This document shows positions 26,826 to 37,823 of a DNA stretch of 64,000 nt, in pieces. Positions within the stretch are counted from its first letter, which is position 1. Every line of letters starts with the position of its first letter. The position numbers and the translations under genes are program-made. The notes under the pieces are model-generated. The model worked only from the letters and a program-made list of their open reading frames with translations, made no database searches and was not told the origin of the DNA. Source of the stretch: Mycolicibacterium elephantis DSM 44368 (lineage in GTDB: Bacteria > Actinomycetota > Actinomycetes > Mycobacteriales > Mycobacteriaceae); NCBI RefSeq assembly GCF_004014805.1, contig NZ_ATDN01000013.1, positions 1-64,000 of the forward strand, in the 5' to 3' direction.

Positions 26826-29053
26826 CCACCAAGAAGTTCGCCCCGATCATCAAGCGCGGCCCGCGGTTGACGCCCGGCGAAATCAACGTCGCGCCACCGG
26901 ACGACCTCGGCGTCGACATTCCGCCGTCGGGCATCCAGAAGGCGCTGCCCTGGGTGATGGGCGGCGGCATGCTCGGGATGATCGCCATCATGATCTTCAC
27001 CGGCATCCGCCAGCTGTCGCCGTACATGCTGATGATGCCGCTGATGATGGTGATGGCCACGGTCGGCTTCATGGCTGGCGGTGGGCCCGGCGGCAAGCGG
27101 GTGCCCGAGATCAACGCCGACCGCAAGGAGTACCTCCGCTACCTGGCGGGCCTGCGCACCCGGGTGACCTCATCGGCGGCCGCGCAGGTCACATTCTTCA
27201 ACTACCACGCGCCTCATCCCGAGGATCTGCTGTCGATAGTGGGCACGCACCGGCAATGGTCGCGCACCGTCAGTGCGGACTTCTACGCCGCGACCCGGAT
27301 CGGTGTCGGCTCCGAGCCCGCCGTCGACCGGCTGTTGAAGCCCGCGGTCGGCGGTGAACTCGCCGGTCCGCAGGGCGCCCCGCAGCCGCACCTCGAGCCG
27401 GTAAGCCACATGTGGGTGACGAAATTCCTGCGCACGCACGGGCTCATTCACGAATGCCCAAAGCTGTTGCAGTTGCGTACTTTCCCGACTATCGCCGTCG
27501 GCGGCGATCCGGAAGGCGCTGCCCGATTGCTGTCCGCGATGATCTGCCATCTCGCCGTGTTCCATCCGCCGGACCTGCTCCAGATCCGGGTGCTCACCGA
27601 TAACACCGAAGACCCGAACTGGGCATGGCTCAAGTGGTTACCGCATGTTCAGCATCAAAGCGACACCGACGCCGCAGGGCCGACCAGAATGGTGTTCACC
27701 CGGCCCGACGGGCTGAGTGACCTGACCGCACGAGGGCCGCACACTGCCGATGCGACACCGAGCGGCCCCTATGTCGTCGTCGTCGACCTCACCGGGGGCA
27801 GAGCCGGCTTCCCGGTCGACGGACGGGCCGGCGTCACGGTCATCACGCTCGGCAACCACCGCGGCTCGGGCTACCGCATCCGGGTGGCCGACGACGGCAC
27901 CGCCGACGACCGGTTGCCGAACCAGACGTTCCGGCTGGTGACCTCGGCGTCCGACGGGATGACGCCGGAGCAGGCCACTCGCGTGGCACGCAAGCTGGCT
28001 GGCTGGTCCATCACCGGCACCATCATCGACAAGAGCGTGCGCGTGCAGAAAAAGGTGGCCACCGAGTGGCACCAACTCGTCGGTGCGCAGACGGTGGAGG
28101 AGGTGACGCCCAGTCGGTGGCGCATGTTCAGCGATGCCGACCGCGACCGGCTGCGTATTCCGTTCGGTCACGAGCTCAAGACCGGCGACATCATGCACCT
28201 CGACATCAAGGAGGGTGCAGAGTTCGGCGCCGGCCCACACGGGATGCTCATCGGCACAACAGGTTCGGGCAAGTCCGAGTTTCTCCGCACTCTGATCCTG
28301 TCGTTGGCGGCGACTCACCATCCCGACCAGGTGAACTTGCTGCTGACCGACTTCAAGGGCGGCTCGACGTTCCTCGGAATGGAGAAGCTGCCGCACACCG
28401 CCGCGGTGGTGACCAACATGGAGGAGGAAGCCGAGCTGGTCAGTCGCATGGGGGAGGTGCTCAGCGGTGAACTCGACCGGCGCCAATCGATCCTGCGCCA
28501 GGCGGGCATGCAGGTCGGCGCGGCCGGCGCGTTGTCCGGCGTTGCCGAGTACGAGAGGCATCGTGAGCGGGGCGCGGACCTTCCGCCGCTACCAACACTT
28601 TTCGTCGTGGTCGACGAGTTCGCCGAACTGTTGCAGAACCACCCGGACTTCATCGGCCTCTTTGACCGGATCTGCCGGGTGGGCCGGTCACTGCGGGTGC
28701 ACCTGCTGCTGGCCACCCAGTCGTTGAACACAGGCGGAGTCCGTATCGACAAACTCGAGCCGAACCTCACCTATCGGATCGCGCTGCGTACCACCAGCTC
28801 GGCTGAATCCAAGGCGGTGATCGGGACTCCGGAGGCGCAGTACATCACCAACAAGGAAAGCGGCGTCGGGTTCCTGCGCGTCGGCATGGAGGATCCGGTC
28901 AAGTTCCACAGCGTCTATACCGGCGTGCCTTATGTGCCGTCGGCACCGGAACAGGACGACGGCGCCGCCAAGCCGCGCGTTCACACCCCGACCCAGCCCC
29001 GAATTCACCGGTTCACCACCGCACCGATCTTCGACACGGCGGGCACATCATGA
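26822..29053 (+). CDS. eccCa1: ESX-1 FtsK/SpoIIIE-type ATPase EccCa1
   Basis: 743-aa membrane ATPase, near the 747 aa of Mtb. Two N-terminal membrane helices (about 42-60 and 67-87) precede a DUF-type domain and one FtsK ATPase domain with Walker [13 protein letters not shown] near 477-486 and Walker [13 protein letters not shown]. Together with EccCb1 it makes the substrate-driven motor; in ESX-1 the three-ATPase EccC is split over two genes. Overlaps at both ends (4 bp) imply coupled translation. Confidence 0.96.
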   Translation: MTTKKFAPIIKRGPRLTPGEINVAPPDDLGVDIPPSGIQKALPWVMGGGMLGMIAIMIFTGIRQLSPYMLMMPLMMVMATVGFMAGGGPGGKRVPEINADRKEYLRYLAGLRTRVTSSAAAQVTFFNYHAPHPEDLLSIVGTHRQWSRTVSADFYAATRIGVGSEPAVDRLLKPAVGGELAGPQGAPQPHLEPVSHMWVTKFLRTHGLIHECPKLLQLRTFPTIAVGGDPEGAARLLSAMICHLAVFHPPDLLQIRVLTDNTEDPNWAWLKWLPHVQHQSDTDAAGPTRMVFTRPDGLSDLTARGPHTADATPSGPYVVVVDLTGGRAGFPVDGRAGVTVITLGNHRGSGYRIRVADDGTADDRLPNQTFRLVTSASDGMTPEQATRVARKLAGWSITGTIIDKSVRVQKKVATEWHQLVGAQTVEEVTPSRWRMFSDADRDRLRIPFGHELKTGDIMHLDIKEGAEFGAGPHGMLIGTTGSGKSEFLRTLILSLAATHHPDQVNLLLTDFKGGSTFLGMEKLPHTAAVVTNMEEEAELVSRMGEVLSGELDRRQSILRQAGMQVGAAGALSGVAEYERHRERGADLPPLPTLFVVVDEFAELLQNHPDFIGLFDRICRVGRSLRVHLLLATQSLNTGGVRIDKLEPNLTYRIALRTTSSAESKAVIGTPEAQYITNKESGVGFLRVGMEDPVKFHSVYTGVPYVPSAPEQDDGAAKPRVHTPTQPRIHRFTTAPIFDTAGTS

Positions 29054-30810
29054 CCGTCCAGCCCGATCACCGAGTGCTGCGCGAGGTAGTCCTCGACCAG
29101 TTGGCCACGGGTGAGATCCGCGCATACCGAATGTGGTTGCCGCCGTTGGCCGATCCGGCGCCGGTCAACGAACTCATCGAACGCGACCACCAACGCCGGC
29201 CACTGCGCTTCGGGCTGGGCGTCATGGACGAACCCCGGCGTCACCGCCAGGAAGTCTGGGGCGTCGACGTGTCGGCCGCGGGCGGCAACATCGCCGTCGG
29301 AGGAGCGCCGCAGACCGGCAAGTCCACCTTTCTGCAAACGCTGATTCTGTCGGCCGCTGCATCGCACACCCCGCGGCAGGTGCAGTTCTACTGCGTGGAC
29401 CTCGGCGGTGGCGGCCTGATGTATCTGGAGGACCTGCCGCACGTTGGCGGGGTCGCGACGCGTTCTGAACCGGACCGAGTGAACCGTGTGGTCGCAGAGA
29501 TGAAAGCCATACTGCGACAACGGGAGACAATGTTCAAGCAGTACCGTGTCGGCTCCATGGCCGCGTACCGGGAGATGCGCGACGATCCCGCCCATCCCGC
29601 CGCCGCCGACCCGTTCGGCGATGTGTTCCTGGTCATCGACGGTTGGCCGGCGTTCGTCGCGGAGTTCAGCGACCTCGAACCGATCGTCCAGGACCTCGCC
29701 GGGCAGGGCTTGGCGTTCGGCGTGCACACCGTGATCTCCACGCCACGCTGGACCGAGTTGAAGGCCCGTGTCCGTGACTATCTGGGCACCAAGGTGGAGT
29801 TCCGGCTCGGCGACGTCAACGAAACGCAGATCGACCGGATCACCCGCGAGATCCCGACCGACCGGCCCGGCCGGGCGGTGTCGATGGAAAAGCACCACCT
29901 GATGCTGGGGGTACCCCGTCTCGACGGCGTGCACAGCGCCGACAACCTGGTGGCTGCCATGTCCGAGGCCGTACGGCACATCAAAGCGCAGACGACCGAG
30001 CAGGCTCCGCGGGTGCGGGTCCTGCCCGAACGGATCTACCTGCATGAGCTCGACCCGGATCCGCCCGGACCCGATGCCGACTACCGCATCCGGTGGACGG
30101 TGCCGCTAGGTGTTCGGGAAGCGGATCTGTCGGTGGCCTACAACAACATGAACATGACGCCCCACCTGCTGATCTTCGGGGCGCCGAAGTCTGGAAAGAC
30201 GCGCATCGCGCACGCCGTGGCCCAGGCGATCTGCGCACGCAACAGCCCGCAGCAGGTGCGGTTCATGCTGGCTGACTATCGTTCGGGTCTGCTCGACGCG
30301 GTGCCCGACAGCCATCTTCTCGACGCCGGAGCGGTCAACCGCAACAACGCGACGCTCGAGGAGGCGATCAAGGCACTGGCCATCAACCTCAAGAAGAGGT
30401 TGCCTCCACCGGACCTGACGACGGCCCAGCTGCGGGCGCGATCGTGGTGGAGCGGTCCCGACGTGGTGTTGCTGGTCGACGACTGGCACATGATCGTGGC
30501 CGCCAGCGGTGTGGTGCCGCCGATGGCGCCGTTGTTTCCGCTGCTGCCTGCGGCCGCCGATATCGGCCTGCACATCATCGTGACCTGTCAGATGAGCCAG
30601 GCGCACCGGGCCACCATGGACAAGTTCGTCGGGGCCGCCTACGGCGCAGGTACGCCCACGATGTTTCTCTCCGGCGAGAAGCAGGAGTTCCCGTCAAGTG
30701 AGATCAGGCTCAAGAAGCGACCTCCTGGGCAGGCTTTTCTTGTCAGCCCCGATAACAAGGAGGTGATTCAGGCGGCCTATGTGGATCCGCCGGAAGAAGA
30801 AGTGTCATGA
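29050..30810 (+). CDS. eccCb1: ESX-1 ATPase EccCb1
   Basis: 586-aa cytosolic half of EccC with two FtsK-type ATPase domains. The P-loops are [10 protein letters not shown] (about 84-93) and [10 protein letters not shown] (about 375-384). Walker B-like strands are DVFLVIDGW and DVVLLVDDW. The last domain binds the C-terminal signal of EsxB in Mtb. It overlaps eccCa1 by 4 bp. Confidence 0.96.
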   Translation: MTVQPDHRVLREVVLDQLATGEIRAYRMWLPPLADPAPVNELIERDHQRRPLRFGLGVMDEPRRHRQEVWGVDVSAAGGNIAVGGAPQTGKSTFLQTLILSAAASHTPRQVQFYCVDLGGGGLMYLEDLPHVGGVATRSEPDRVNRVVAEMKAILRQRETMFKQYRVGSMAAYREMRDDPAHPAAADPFGDVFLVIDGWPAFVAEFSDLEPIVQDLAGQGLAFGVHTVISTPRWTELKARVRDYLGTKVEFRLGDVNETQIDRITREIPTDRPGRAVSMEKHHLMLGVPRLDGVHSADNLVAAMSEAVRHIKAQTTEQAPRVRVLPERIYLHELDPDPPGPDADYRIRWTVPLGVREADLSVAYNNMNMTPHLLIFGAPKSGKTRIAHAVAQAICARNSPQQVRFMLADYRSGLLDAVPDSHLLDAGAVNRNNATLEEAIKALAINLKKRLPPPDLTTAQLRARSWWSGPDVVLLVDDWHMIVAASGVVPPMAPLFPLLPAAADIGLHIIVTCQMSQAHRATMDKFVGAAYGAGTPTMFLSGEKQEFPSSEIRLKKRPPGQAFLVSPDNKEVIQAAYVDPPEEEVS

Positions 30811-30978
30811 GCACCCTTTGGACGTGGTTAAGATGTAGCCATACGTTCTCCAGCAAACTTCATTCTTTGGTGCTGGCAAAGGGGTCGGGGACGGCTTCCC
30901 GGATGCTGTGGCCACCATCGCTCGCGGCCGCACAAGACAATATCCTGCGCATTCCATCCAGGTGAGGAGACATCGCAA
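30811..30978 (+). promoter_or_regulatory. Probable internal promoter region before pe35-ppe68-esxB-esxA
   Basis: 168 nt separate eccCb1 from pe35, whereas the six genes before it overlap or nearly touch. The gap carries AAGATGTAGC at 30830-30839, also found twice upstream of the XRE gene near whiB6. A separate promoter for the secreted substrates would fit their high expression. Confidence 0.55.
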
Positions 30979-31272
30979 ATGCAACCAATGACGCACAATC
31001 CGGGGGCCGTCGGAATCGGCGCGCAGGTAGTCGCCAACGGCGCGCGCGGCCTTGCCGCCGGCACGACGGCGTCGGCAGAGGTCACCGCGATGGTGCCCGC
31101 GGGAGCCGACGAGGTGTCCGCGCAGGCGGCACTCGCGTTCGCCGCCGAAGGCGTCGAAACCCTCGCGATGAATACATTTGCGCAGGAAGAGATGGCTCGT
31201 GCCGGTGCGGCCTACATGGAGATCGCGGGCATCTACACGGCCGTCGACGGCGCCAACGCCGCCGACTTCTGA
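30979..31272 (+). CDS. pe35: PE35 (ESX-1 PE protein)
   Basis: 97-aa PE-domain protein, secreted as a heterodimer with PPE68. It matches Mtb PE35 (VPAGADEVSAQAALAF; the PE dipeptide itself is not strictly present). The C-terminal secretion signal YxxxD is visible as YTAVD. GAGGAG lies 10 nt before the ATG. Confidence 0.92.
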   Translation: MQPMTHNPGAVGIGAQVVANGARGLAAGTTASAEVTAMVPAGADEVSAQAALAFAAEGVETLAMNTFAQEEMARAGAAYMEIAGIYTAVDGANAADF

Positions 31273-31306
31273 CGACTGACGCCACTCGATGAGGACGCAC
31301 TAGACG

Positions 31307-32596
31307 ATGTTCTGGCACGGAATGCCGCCAGAGCTGAACACTGCGCGGCTGATGGCCGGCGCCGGCCCGGCGCCGATGCTGCAGGCCGCCGCAGGGTGGG
31401 AAGCGCTGGCGGTGTTCCTGGAAACGCAGGCCGACGAACTGGCCGCGAGCCTTGCTGCGTTGGCGTCCGCGTGGAGTGGTTCGGCGAGCGAACGTGCCGT
31501 TGCCGCAACCATGCCGATGGTCATCTGGCTAAGAACTGTTTCGGCCCAGGCGCAGAAGCGGGCGCTCCAGGCGACGGCGCAGGCGAACTCCTACAACCTC
31601 GCGATGGCGACCACTCCGCCGCTGCCGGAGATCGAGCAGAACCACATCACTCACGCCGTGCTGGAGGCCACCAACTTCCTTGGCGTCAACACGGTTCCGA
31701 TCGCGGTGAATGAGTTCGACTATTTCGTCCGGATGTGGAACCAGGCGGCTGGCACCATGGACGTCTACCAGGCCGAGACGGCGCTGAACATCTTGTTCGA
31801 GCCGATCATGCCGATGAAGCCGATCGTCATCCCCGGCGTCGGCGAAGGCGCCGCCTCTGCTGCGCTCGGCCAGGCCGCCACCATGGCGCCAGGGGCCGCC
31901 GTTCGCAACGCCGCGATCGCGCAAGTCGGCGCCCAGGCCAGCGTCGAGTCCGCTGGCCTCCAGACCGGTCGCGCTGTGTCGCAGGCAAATCAGGCTGCGG
32001 TACACGCCGAAGGTCAGGCACAGCGGACGCAGAACGCCCATCAACTCGGGCCGCAGGACGCGATGCAGCAAGGCATGCAGACGGGCATGCAGATGGGGGC
32101 TCATCTGGGCTCGACGCTGGCTCAGCTGCCGCAGCAGGCCGGCCAGATGGTCATGCAGCCGATGCAGCAACTCACCCAACCGCTGCAGCAGGTGACCTCG
32201 ATGTTCGGCCAGTTCGGCAGCTTGGGCGGCAGTGACAAGGCGCAGATGGGGTTGATCGGCGCGGCCCCGCTGTCCAACCACCCGTTGGCGGGCGGCTCCG
32301 GGGCGGGCGCAGGAGCGGGTCTGGTTCGGGCCGCGTCGCTACCCGGAGCCGGCGGCACTGGGACACGAACGCCCTTGCTGGCCAACTTGATCGGAGAAAC
32401 CAAACCGGTCGCGGTGTCACCCGGCGCAACGGCCGGGGCGGGTGTCGCGGGGGTGGCACCCGTCGGCGCGGGGGGCGGAATCGGGCCGTTGGGCGCGATG
32501 GGCCAACGCGGCACCAGCGGCGGCTCCAAGCAGGGTTTGAAGGCGCCGTCGGTGCTGCCGCAAGACCTCGGTGAAGAAGAAGACGACGACTGGTAG
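31307..32596 (+). CDS. ppe68: PPE68 (ESX-1 PPE protein)
   Basis: 429-aa PPE protein, partner of PE35. The PPE domain (1-170) begins [20 protein letters not shown] and has [19 protein letters not shown] and the EspG-binding tip. The C-terminal part includes the PPE68-type [20 protein letters not shown] block and an acidic end (EEEDDDW). It is about 60 residues longer than I recall for Mtb PPE68 (368). The excess is a Gln/Ala/Met-rich linker at about 180-300 with repeated MQ units. Confidence 0.93.
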   Translation: MFWHGMPPELNTARLMAGAGPAPMLQAAAGWEALAVFLETQADELAASLAALASAWSGSASERAVAATMPMVIWLRTVSAQAQKRALQATAQANSYNLAMATTPPLPEIEQNHITHAVLEATNFLGVNTVPIAVNEFDYFVRMWNQAAGTMDVYQAETALNILFEPIMPMKPIVIPGVGEGAASAALGQAATMAPGAAVRNAAIAQVGAQASVESAGLQTGRAVSQANQAAVHAEGQAQRTQNAHQLGPQDAMQQGMQTGMQMGAHLGSTLAQLPQQAGQMVMQPMQQLTQPLQQVTSMFGQFGSLGGSDKAQMGLIGAAPLSNHPLAGGSGAGAGAGLVRAASLPGAGGTGTRTPLLANLIGETKPVAVSPGATAGAGVAGVAPVGAGGGIGPLGAMGQRGTSGGSKQGLKAPSVLPQDLGEEEDDDW

Positions 32597-32682
32597 TCGT
32601 CCACATGAACTTCCCGGCTGTCCGGCCGGAAAGACTCGCCATCTGTTGGTGAGGACACGCAGAAAAAGAAAGAGTATCCAGC

Positions 32683-32985
32683 ATGGCACAGATGAATACC
32701 GATGCCGCTGTCCTCGCCAAGGAGGCAGCCAATTTCGAGCGGATCTCCGGTGAGCTCAAGGCCGTCATCTCGCATGTCGAGTCCACCGCCGGTGCGCTGG
32801 CCGCGCAGATGGTGGGCCAGGCAGGCACTGCCGCGCAGGCGGCGCTGGCGCGCTACAACGAGGCGGCTGCGCGCCAAATCCAAGAGCTCAACGACATTTC
32901 GGCCAACATTCACACGTCCGGCATGCAATACACCGCGACCGACGAAGACCAGGCCGGCATCGTCGCGGGCGCAATGGGCATCTGA
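32683..32985 (+). CDS. esxB: EsxB (CFP-10), WXG motif replaced
   Basis: 100-aa CFP-10 homologue, secreted as a 1:1 dimer with EsxA. The sequence aligns over its length ([36 protein letters not shown]). The C-terminal signal is Y83TATD87. At the turn, residues 43-45 are MVG where Mtb CFP-10 has WRG, so the WXG tryptophan is missing; the codons at 32809-32817 are unambiguous. An 86-nt leader separates it from ppe68. Confidence 0.95.
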   Translation: MAQMNTDAAVLAKEAANFERISGELKAVISHVESTAGALAAQMVGQAGTAAQAALARYNEAAARQIQELNDISANIHTSGMQYTATDEDQAGIVAGAMGI

Positions 32986-33011
32986 CCACCAACGAGAAAC
33001 GGAGCACAGAC

Positions 33012-33299
33012 ATGACAGAACAGGTGTGGAACTTCGCCGGTATCGAAGGCGGGGCAAGCGAGATTCAGGGGGCCGTGGGCCAGACCGCCGGCCTGCTGGA
33101 CGAAGGCAAGGGATCGCTCGCCGCGCTGGCCGCGGTCTGGGGCGGTTCGGGTTCGGAGGCCTATCAGGCCGTCCAGATGCGTTGGGACGGCACATCTGCC
33201 GAGCTCAATGCGGCGCTGCAGAATCTGGCGCAGACGATCAGTGAGGCCGGTGCGACCATGGCCCAGACCGAAGCCGGCGTTACCGGGATGTTCGCCTAA
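33012..33299 (+). CDS. esxA: EsxA (ESAT-6)
   Basis: 95-aa ESAT-6 homologue beginning [20 protein letters not shown], with W43-G-G45 at the helix turn and the C-terminus [10 protein letters not shown]. It is the main ESX-1 effector/substrate, linked in other species to membrane lysis or, in M. smegmatis, to conjugal DNA transfer. It starts 26 nt after esxB with AACGGAG upstream. Confidence 0.97.
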   Translation: MTEQVWNFAGIEGGASEIQGAVGQTAGLLDEGKGSLAALAAVWGGSGSEAYQAVQMRWDGTSAELNAALQNLAQTISEAGATMAQTEAGVTGMFA

Positions 33300-33387
33300 C
33301 ACGACGGTGCGCGCAGGTGGGCAGGCCCGTCCTTACGGCTCTCGCCCACCGCGCGTGTCCGACGTATCGAAACGTTAAGAGGTATCC

Positions 33388-34764
33388 ATGTCGGCCGATT
33401 ATGACCGGCTTTTCCGCTCTCAGAGCGATGCTGTGCAGACAGCGGACCAAGCAGCTGATCGTGACGCTGCTCCCGCGGACGCGACGTTTATCAGTGGCCC
33501 TGGCCGCAGTGAGGTGACGCCGCCCGCGATGCCCATCTCGAGCCTGACACAGACGGCGCCGCCGCCGCCGGCGCGCGAAACCGAGATCACCGCCCAAATG
33601 CCGCCCACCAGGACGACGCCCCCGCAGGGTCAGGCCCACGGGATGATGCGGACACCGAATGCCGAGGCGCACACCGGCGCCCGCCACGAACAACCGCGGA
33701 CCGCCCCTACACCACCGCCGCGGCCCGCACCGGTGCCCGCACCGACGCAGCATTTTGCCGAAACCCATTCGGACACCGCCGGCGGAGGCCGGTTGGGCCA
33801 GCCGACGCCCACCTCCGCGGCGAGCATTGGCAACCATCGCGCCATTGACGCGCTGTTGCACGTCGGGGTGAAGTCGGCGGTCAAGATGCCACCGCAACGA
33901 GGCTGGCGGCATCTGCTGTACGTGTTGACCCGGATCAATCTGGGTCTGTCGCCCGATGAGCTCTACGAGATGGAGCTACACCACCGAATCCGGCGAAACG
34001 CCAGGGACTCCTATCAGATCGGCGTCTTCGGCCTCAAGGGCGGGGTCGGCAAGACCGCCGTCACCGTCGCGCTCGGCTCGGCGCTGAGCAGGGTGCGCGG
34101 CGACCGGATTCTGGCGATCGATGCAGATCCAGACGCCGGGAATCTGGCCGACCGTGCCGGACGCCAGTCGGCCGCGACTGTCGCCGACCTGCTGGCGGAC
34201 AAAGAGTTGGCACGCTACAACGACATTCGCGCGTACACGAGCATGAACGCGGCAAATCTGGAGGTGCTGTCATCGGAGGATTACAGCGGCGCGCGCCGCG
34301 AGTTCAACGACGACGACTGGAAAGGCGTGACCGACATTGTGTCGCGCTACTACAACCTCGTGCTGGCCGACTGCGGGGCCGGGCTCTTCCCGCCCGCTGC
34401 TCGCGGTGTGCTGTCGACGGTGTCGGGCCTGATCATCGTTGCGAGCGCGTCGATCGACGGTGCCCGGCAGGCCGCGGTGACGATGGATTGGTTGCGGCAG
34501 AACGGATATCAGGATCTGCTCGGCCGCTCGTGCGTGGTGATCAACCATGTGGTGCCGGGTAAGCCCAACATCGACGTCGACGATCTGGTGGCACAGTTCG
34601 AGCGGCATGTCTCGCCGGGCCGCGTCATCGTGTTGCCATGGGACAGGCACATCGCGGCGGGCACCGAGATCCAGCTCGAACTGCTCGGCAAGACGTTTCA
34701 GCGCCGCATCGTCGAGTTGGCGGCGGCACTGTCCGATGACTTCGACAGGCTCGAACGTCGGTGA
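33388..34764 (+). CDS. espI: EspI, ESX-1-associated MinD-like ATPase
   Basis: 458 aa; the Mtb protein is longer (about 666) because of a larger Pro-rich N-terminus. Here residues about 35-125 are Pro/Thr-rich. The ParA/MinD domain starts near 205, with GLKGGVGKTAVT at about 215-226. The Asp-rich Walker A' strand ILAIDADPDAGN and LVLADCGAG follow. In Mtb EspI down-regulates ESX-1 secretion when ATP is low (literature). AAGAGG precedes the ATG. It overlaps eccD1 by 4 bp. Confidence 0.92.
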   Translation: MSADYDRLFRSQSDAVQTADQAADRDAAPADATFISGPGRSEVTPPAMPISSLTQTAPPPPARETEITAQMPPTRTTPPQGQAHGMMRTPNAEAHTGARHEQPRTAPTPPPRPAPVPAPTQHFAETHSDTAGGGRLGQPTPTSAASIGNHRAIDALLHVGVKSAVKMPPQRGWRHLLYVLTRINLGLSPDELYEMELHHRIRRNARDSYQIGVFGLKGGVGKTAVTVALGSALSRVRGDRILAIDADPDAGNLADRAGRQSAATVADLLADKELARYNDIRAYTSMNAANLEVLSSEDYSGARREFNDDDWKGVTDIVSRYYNLVLADCGAGLFPPAARGVLSTVSGLIIVASASIDGARQAAVTMDWLRQNGYQDLLGRSCVVINHVVPGKPNIDVDDLVAQFERHVSPGRVIVLPWDRHIAAGTEIQLELLGKTFQRRIVELAAALSDDFDRLERR

Positions 34765-36290
34765 CCTCCACCGCCGCCGCAACATCCACCTCCGGCGTCG
34801 CACCGGGCCGGCCGTCGACGACGCGCGTGACGATCCTGACCGGCCGACGGATGACCGACCTCGTGTTGCCCGCGACGGCGCCGATCGAGAGCTACATCGA
34901 CGAGACGGTTTCGGTCTTGGCGGAGCTCCTCGAGGACACTTCCAAGGACGTGCTGGCAGGGTTCGACTTCACGGCGCAGGGGGTGTGGGCCTTCGCCCGG
35001 CCGGGCGCTCCGCCACTGAAGTTCGATGAATCGCTCGACGACGCCGGAGTGGTCGACGGCTCGCTGCTCACGCTGGTCTTGGTCAGTCGCACCGAGCGTT
35101 ACCGCCCGCTCGTCGAGGACGTCATCGATGCGATCGCCGTGCTCGACGAGTCGCCGGAGTTCGACCGAGGCGCGTTGAATCGTTTTGTCGGCGTGACGAT
35201 TCCACTGGCAACGCTGATGGTGACCGTGATGACGCTGGTGACATGGCGTCAGACCGGAAACGGCTGGTGGTGGGCGGCGGCGCTCGGCGTGCTGGGCCTG
35301 GGTCTGCTGGGTGGCAGTGCGATCGCGACCAACCGGTATCGGAACCTCGACGCGGCGGAGAGCCTGTTGGCGGCCGCATTGCCCGCGTTGGCGGGCGCGG
35401 CGGCGCTGGCGGTGCCGTTGCCCCGTGGCTTCGATTCGTGGGGTGCGCCGCAGGCGGCGGGCGCGGCGGCCGTCGTGTTGTTGGTGACGCTGGCTTCCCG
35501 CGGCGGACCGCGCCGACGAGCCGAGCTGGCGGCGTTTCTGGCGGTCACGTCGCTGGCGTCGGCCGCGGCGGCCATCGCGTTCGGATACGGCTGGGCGTAC
35601 TGGGCCGCGGCCGGCGCCATCGCGTTCGGGCTGATCGTCGTGACCAACGCGGCGAAGCTGACGGTGGCGGTGGCACGGATCGCGTTGCCGCCGATCCCCG
35701 CGCCCGGGGAAACGGTGACCAACGACGAGTTGCTCGACCCGGTGGCCACCTCCGACCTGACCGGCGAGGAGTCACCGACCTGGCAGGCGATCATCGCCTC
35801 GGTTCCCGATTCCGCGGCCCGCCTGCACGAGCGCAGCGAGTTGGCGAAGCGCCTGTTGGTGGGGTTCGTGACCGCCGGTGCCCTGGTGCTGTCTGCCGGT
35901 GCGATCGGCGTTGTGGTGCAAGGGCACTTCTTCGTGCACAGCATGATCGTCGCCGGGTTGGTCACCACGATCTGCGCGTTTCGCTCGCGGCTGTACGCCG
36001 AGCGCTGGTGCGCGTGGGCGCTGCTGGCCGCGGCGGTGCTCATTCCGACCGGTGTGATGGTCAGGCTGGTTCTGTGGTACCCCGACAAGGCCTGGCTGGT
36101 GCTGAGCCTCTACACGGCCGCAGGGATCGTCGCGCTGATCGCCATCGGCGCGACGGCGGGGGTGCGGCGGGTGTCTCCGGTGACCAAGCGGATCCTCGAA
36201 CTGCTGGACGGAGCGGCGATCGCGGCGGTGATACCGCTGCTGTTGTGGATCGCGAGCGTGTACGACGTGCTGCGTAACCTGCGGTTCTAG
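34761..36290 (+). CDS. eccD1: ESX-1 transmembrane channel protein EccD1
   Basis: 509-aa polytopic protein, close to 511 in Mtb. An N-terminal ubiquitin-like cytosolic domain (about 15-115) is followed by about 11 hydrophobic helices to the C-terminus. It forms the membrane vestibule of the EccBCDE complex. GTG start overlapping the espI stop. It is the last ESX gene in the window: the next gene is a convergent acyl-CoA dehydrogenase, and no eccE or mycP follows. Confidence 0.95.
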   Translation: MTSTAAATSTSGVAPGRPSTTRVTILTGRRMTDLVLPATAPIESYIDETVSVLAELLEDTSKDVLAGFDFTAQGVWAFARPGAPPLKFDESLDDAGVVDGSLLTLVLVSRTERYRPLVEDVIDAIAVLDESPEFDRGALNRFVGVTIPLATLMVTVMTLVTWRQTGNGWWWAAALGVLGLGLLGGSAIATNRYRNLDAAESLLAAALPALAGAAALAVPLPRGFDSWGAPQAAGAAAVVLLVTLASRGGPRRRAELAAFLAVTSLASAAAAIAFGYGWAYWAAAGAIAFGLIVVTNAAKLTVAVARIALPPIPAPGETVTNDELLDPVATSDLTGEESPTWQAIIASVPDSAARLHERSELAKRLLVGFVTAGALVLSAGAIGVVVQGHFFVHSMIVAGLVTTICAFRSRLYAERWCAWALLAAAVLIPTGVMVRLVLWYPDKAWLVLSLYTAAGIVALIAIGATAGVRRVSPVTKRILELLDGAAIAAVIPLLLWIASVYDVLRNLRF

Positions 36291-36378
36291 CGCGGCACAG
36301 CGATGTCTGCAGAGGGTCGTTAGCCCACGCGGCGGATTCACAACCCTGCTGCAGAGGTCGGCGAAACGACGCAGCCGG

Positions 36379-37761
36379 TCACTTACGCGGCGGGCGCAGC
36401 ACGTTCATCGCGAGCCGCATGACCGGCGCGGGCACCCGGTCCTTGGCGGCCAGCGCGGCGTCGGCGGCGCGACCGCGCAGCGGGGTGCCGCGCCCGAACA
36501 TCTTGTTGAACGGACCGCCGGTCGGCTCGAGGTCGAAGTGCAGCGGCGGCTTGCCGTCGGCGGCGCCGAGCGCGTTGGAGATCACGATCCGCTGAATCTC
36601 GCTGGTGCCCTCGAAGATGGTGTACAGCTTGGCGTCCCGGTACCACTTCTCGACCGGATGGTCCTTGATGTAGCCCCAGCCGCCCATCGTCTGGATCGCG
36701 CGTTCGGTGGCGCGGACGGCGACCTCGCTGGCGGCCATCTTGCACATCGAGCCCTCGCCGCGCTCGAATGCCACCCCGCTGGCCGCCATCCATGAGGCGC
36801 GCCAGGTGAGTAGCCGGGCCCCGTCGATCGCGGCGGCCAGCTCCGCCAGCGGGAACGCGATGCCCTGGTTGTCGATGATCGGCGAGCCGAACGCCTCGCG
36901 CCGGTTGGCGTACTCGGTGGCGTATTCCAAAGCGGCCCTGGCGATCCCGAGCGCCTGCGCGGCGACCATCGGGCGGGTCTGCTCGAAGGTGCCCAGCGTC
37001 GCCGAGCCGGAGTGCTTGGCGCCCTCGACGGCTTCGCGGGCCTTGGCCAGCTTGTAGTCGAGCTTCTCCTGCCCGCCGAGCAGGTTATCGGCGGGGACAC
37101 GCACGCCGTCGAACCTCAACTCCGCGGTGTGCGACGCGCGGCAGCCGAGCTTGTCGAGCTTGCGCACCATCTCCAGGCCCGGGGTGCCGCCGGGGACGAT
37201 GAACAGCGCCTGCCCCTTGTGCCCGAGTTCCTCGTCGACGACGGCGTTGACGACGTGCACGTTGGCGATGCCGCCGTTGCCGATCCACATCTTGTGCCCG
37301 TCGATGATCCAGTCGTCGCCGTCGCGGTGGGCGCGGGTGCGCAGGTTGCGCACGTCGCTGCCGCCCTCGGGTTCGGAGATCGCCAGCGCGGCCAGCTTGA
37401 GATCGCCAGGGGTGCCGAAACATTCGGGCGCCCACTGCAGCATCTGCTCGGGGGACGCGGCCTGACCGATGGCTGAGAGCGCCAGCGCGGGCATCACCAC
37501 GGCCAGCCCGATCCCGGCGCAGCCCCAGAACAGCTCCTCCATGAACATCGGCAGCGACAGCCCGGTCGGATCGCCGATCAGGTCGCGGTAGAACAGCGGG
37601 CTGTAGAACCCGCGGGTCGCCGCCTCCTCCAGGACCGGCCAGGGGAACTCCTGGCGCGCGTCGTAGTCGGCGGCCACCGGGCGAACGACCTCGGCGGCGA
37701 ACTCGTGCGTTCGTCGCGCCAGGTCGTGCTGCGCCTCGGTCGGGGCGATGTCGAAGCCCAT
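36379..37761 (-). CDS. Acyl-CoA dehydrogenase (FadE type)
   Basis: 460-aa FAD-dependent acyl-CoA dehydrogenase. The three-part family layout is visible: helical N-domain; central barrel with LAISEPEGGSDVRN and WIGNGGIAN; C-domain with QTMGGWGYIKDHPVEKWYRD and the segment YTIFEGTSEIQR, whose Glu is the usual catalytic base in related enzymes. A 70-residue C-terminal extension (DLEPTGGPFNKMF onward) is basic. Substrate is unknown. It is convergent with eccD1. Confidence 0.92.
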   Translation of the reverse strand: MGFDIAPTEAQHDLARRTHEFAAEVVRPVAADYDARQEFPWPVLEEAATRGFYSPLFYRDLIGDPTGLSLPMFMEELFWGCAGIGLAVVMPALALSAIGQAASPEQMLQWAPECFGTPGDLKLAALAISEPEGGSDVRNLRTRAHRDGDDWIIDGHKMWIGNGGIANVHVVNAVVDEELGHKGQALFIVPGGTPGLEMVRKLDKLGCRASHTAELRFDGVRVPADNLLGGQEKLDYKLAKAREAVEGAKHSGSATLGTFEQTRPMVAAQALGIARAALEYATEYANRREAFGSPIIDNQGIAFPLAELAAAIDGARLLTWRASWMAASGVAFERGEGSMCKMAASEVAVRATERAIQTMGGWGYIKDHPVEKWYRDAKLYTIFEGTSEIQRIVISNALGAADGKPPLHFDLEPTGGPFNKMFGRGTPLRGRAADAALAAKDRVPAPVMRLAMNVLRPPRK

Positions 37762-37823
37762 CGAGGGCTGGATTAGCCATCCGGAACCGCCGCGAAACCC
37801 ACCGGGCGCAATGTCCGCAATGA

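Noticed and set aside
36291..36378. Terminator between eccD1 and the acyl-CoA dehydrogenase gene
   Set aside because: The only dyad (CTGCAGAGGGT with ACCCTGCTGCAG) needs a bulge and has a long loop and no T-tract; too weak to call.
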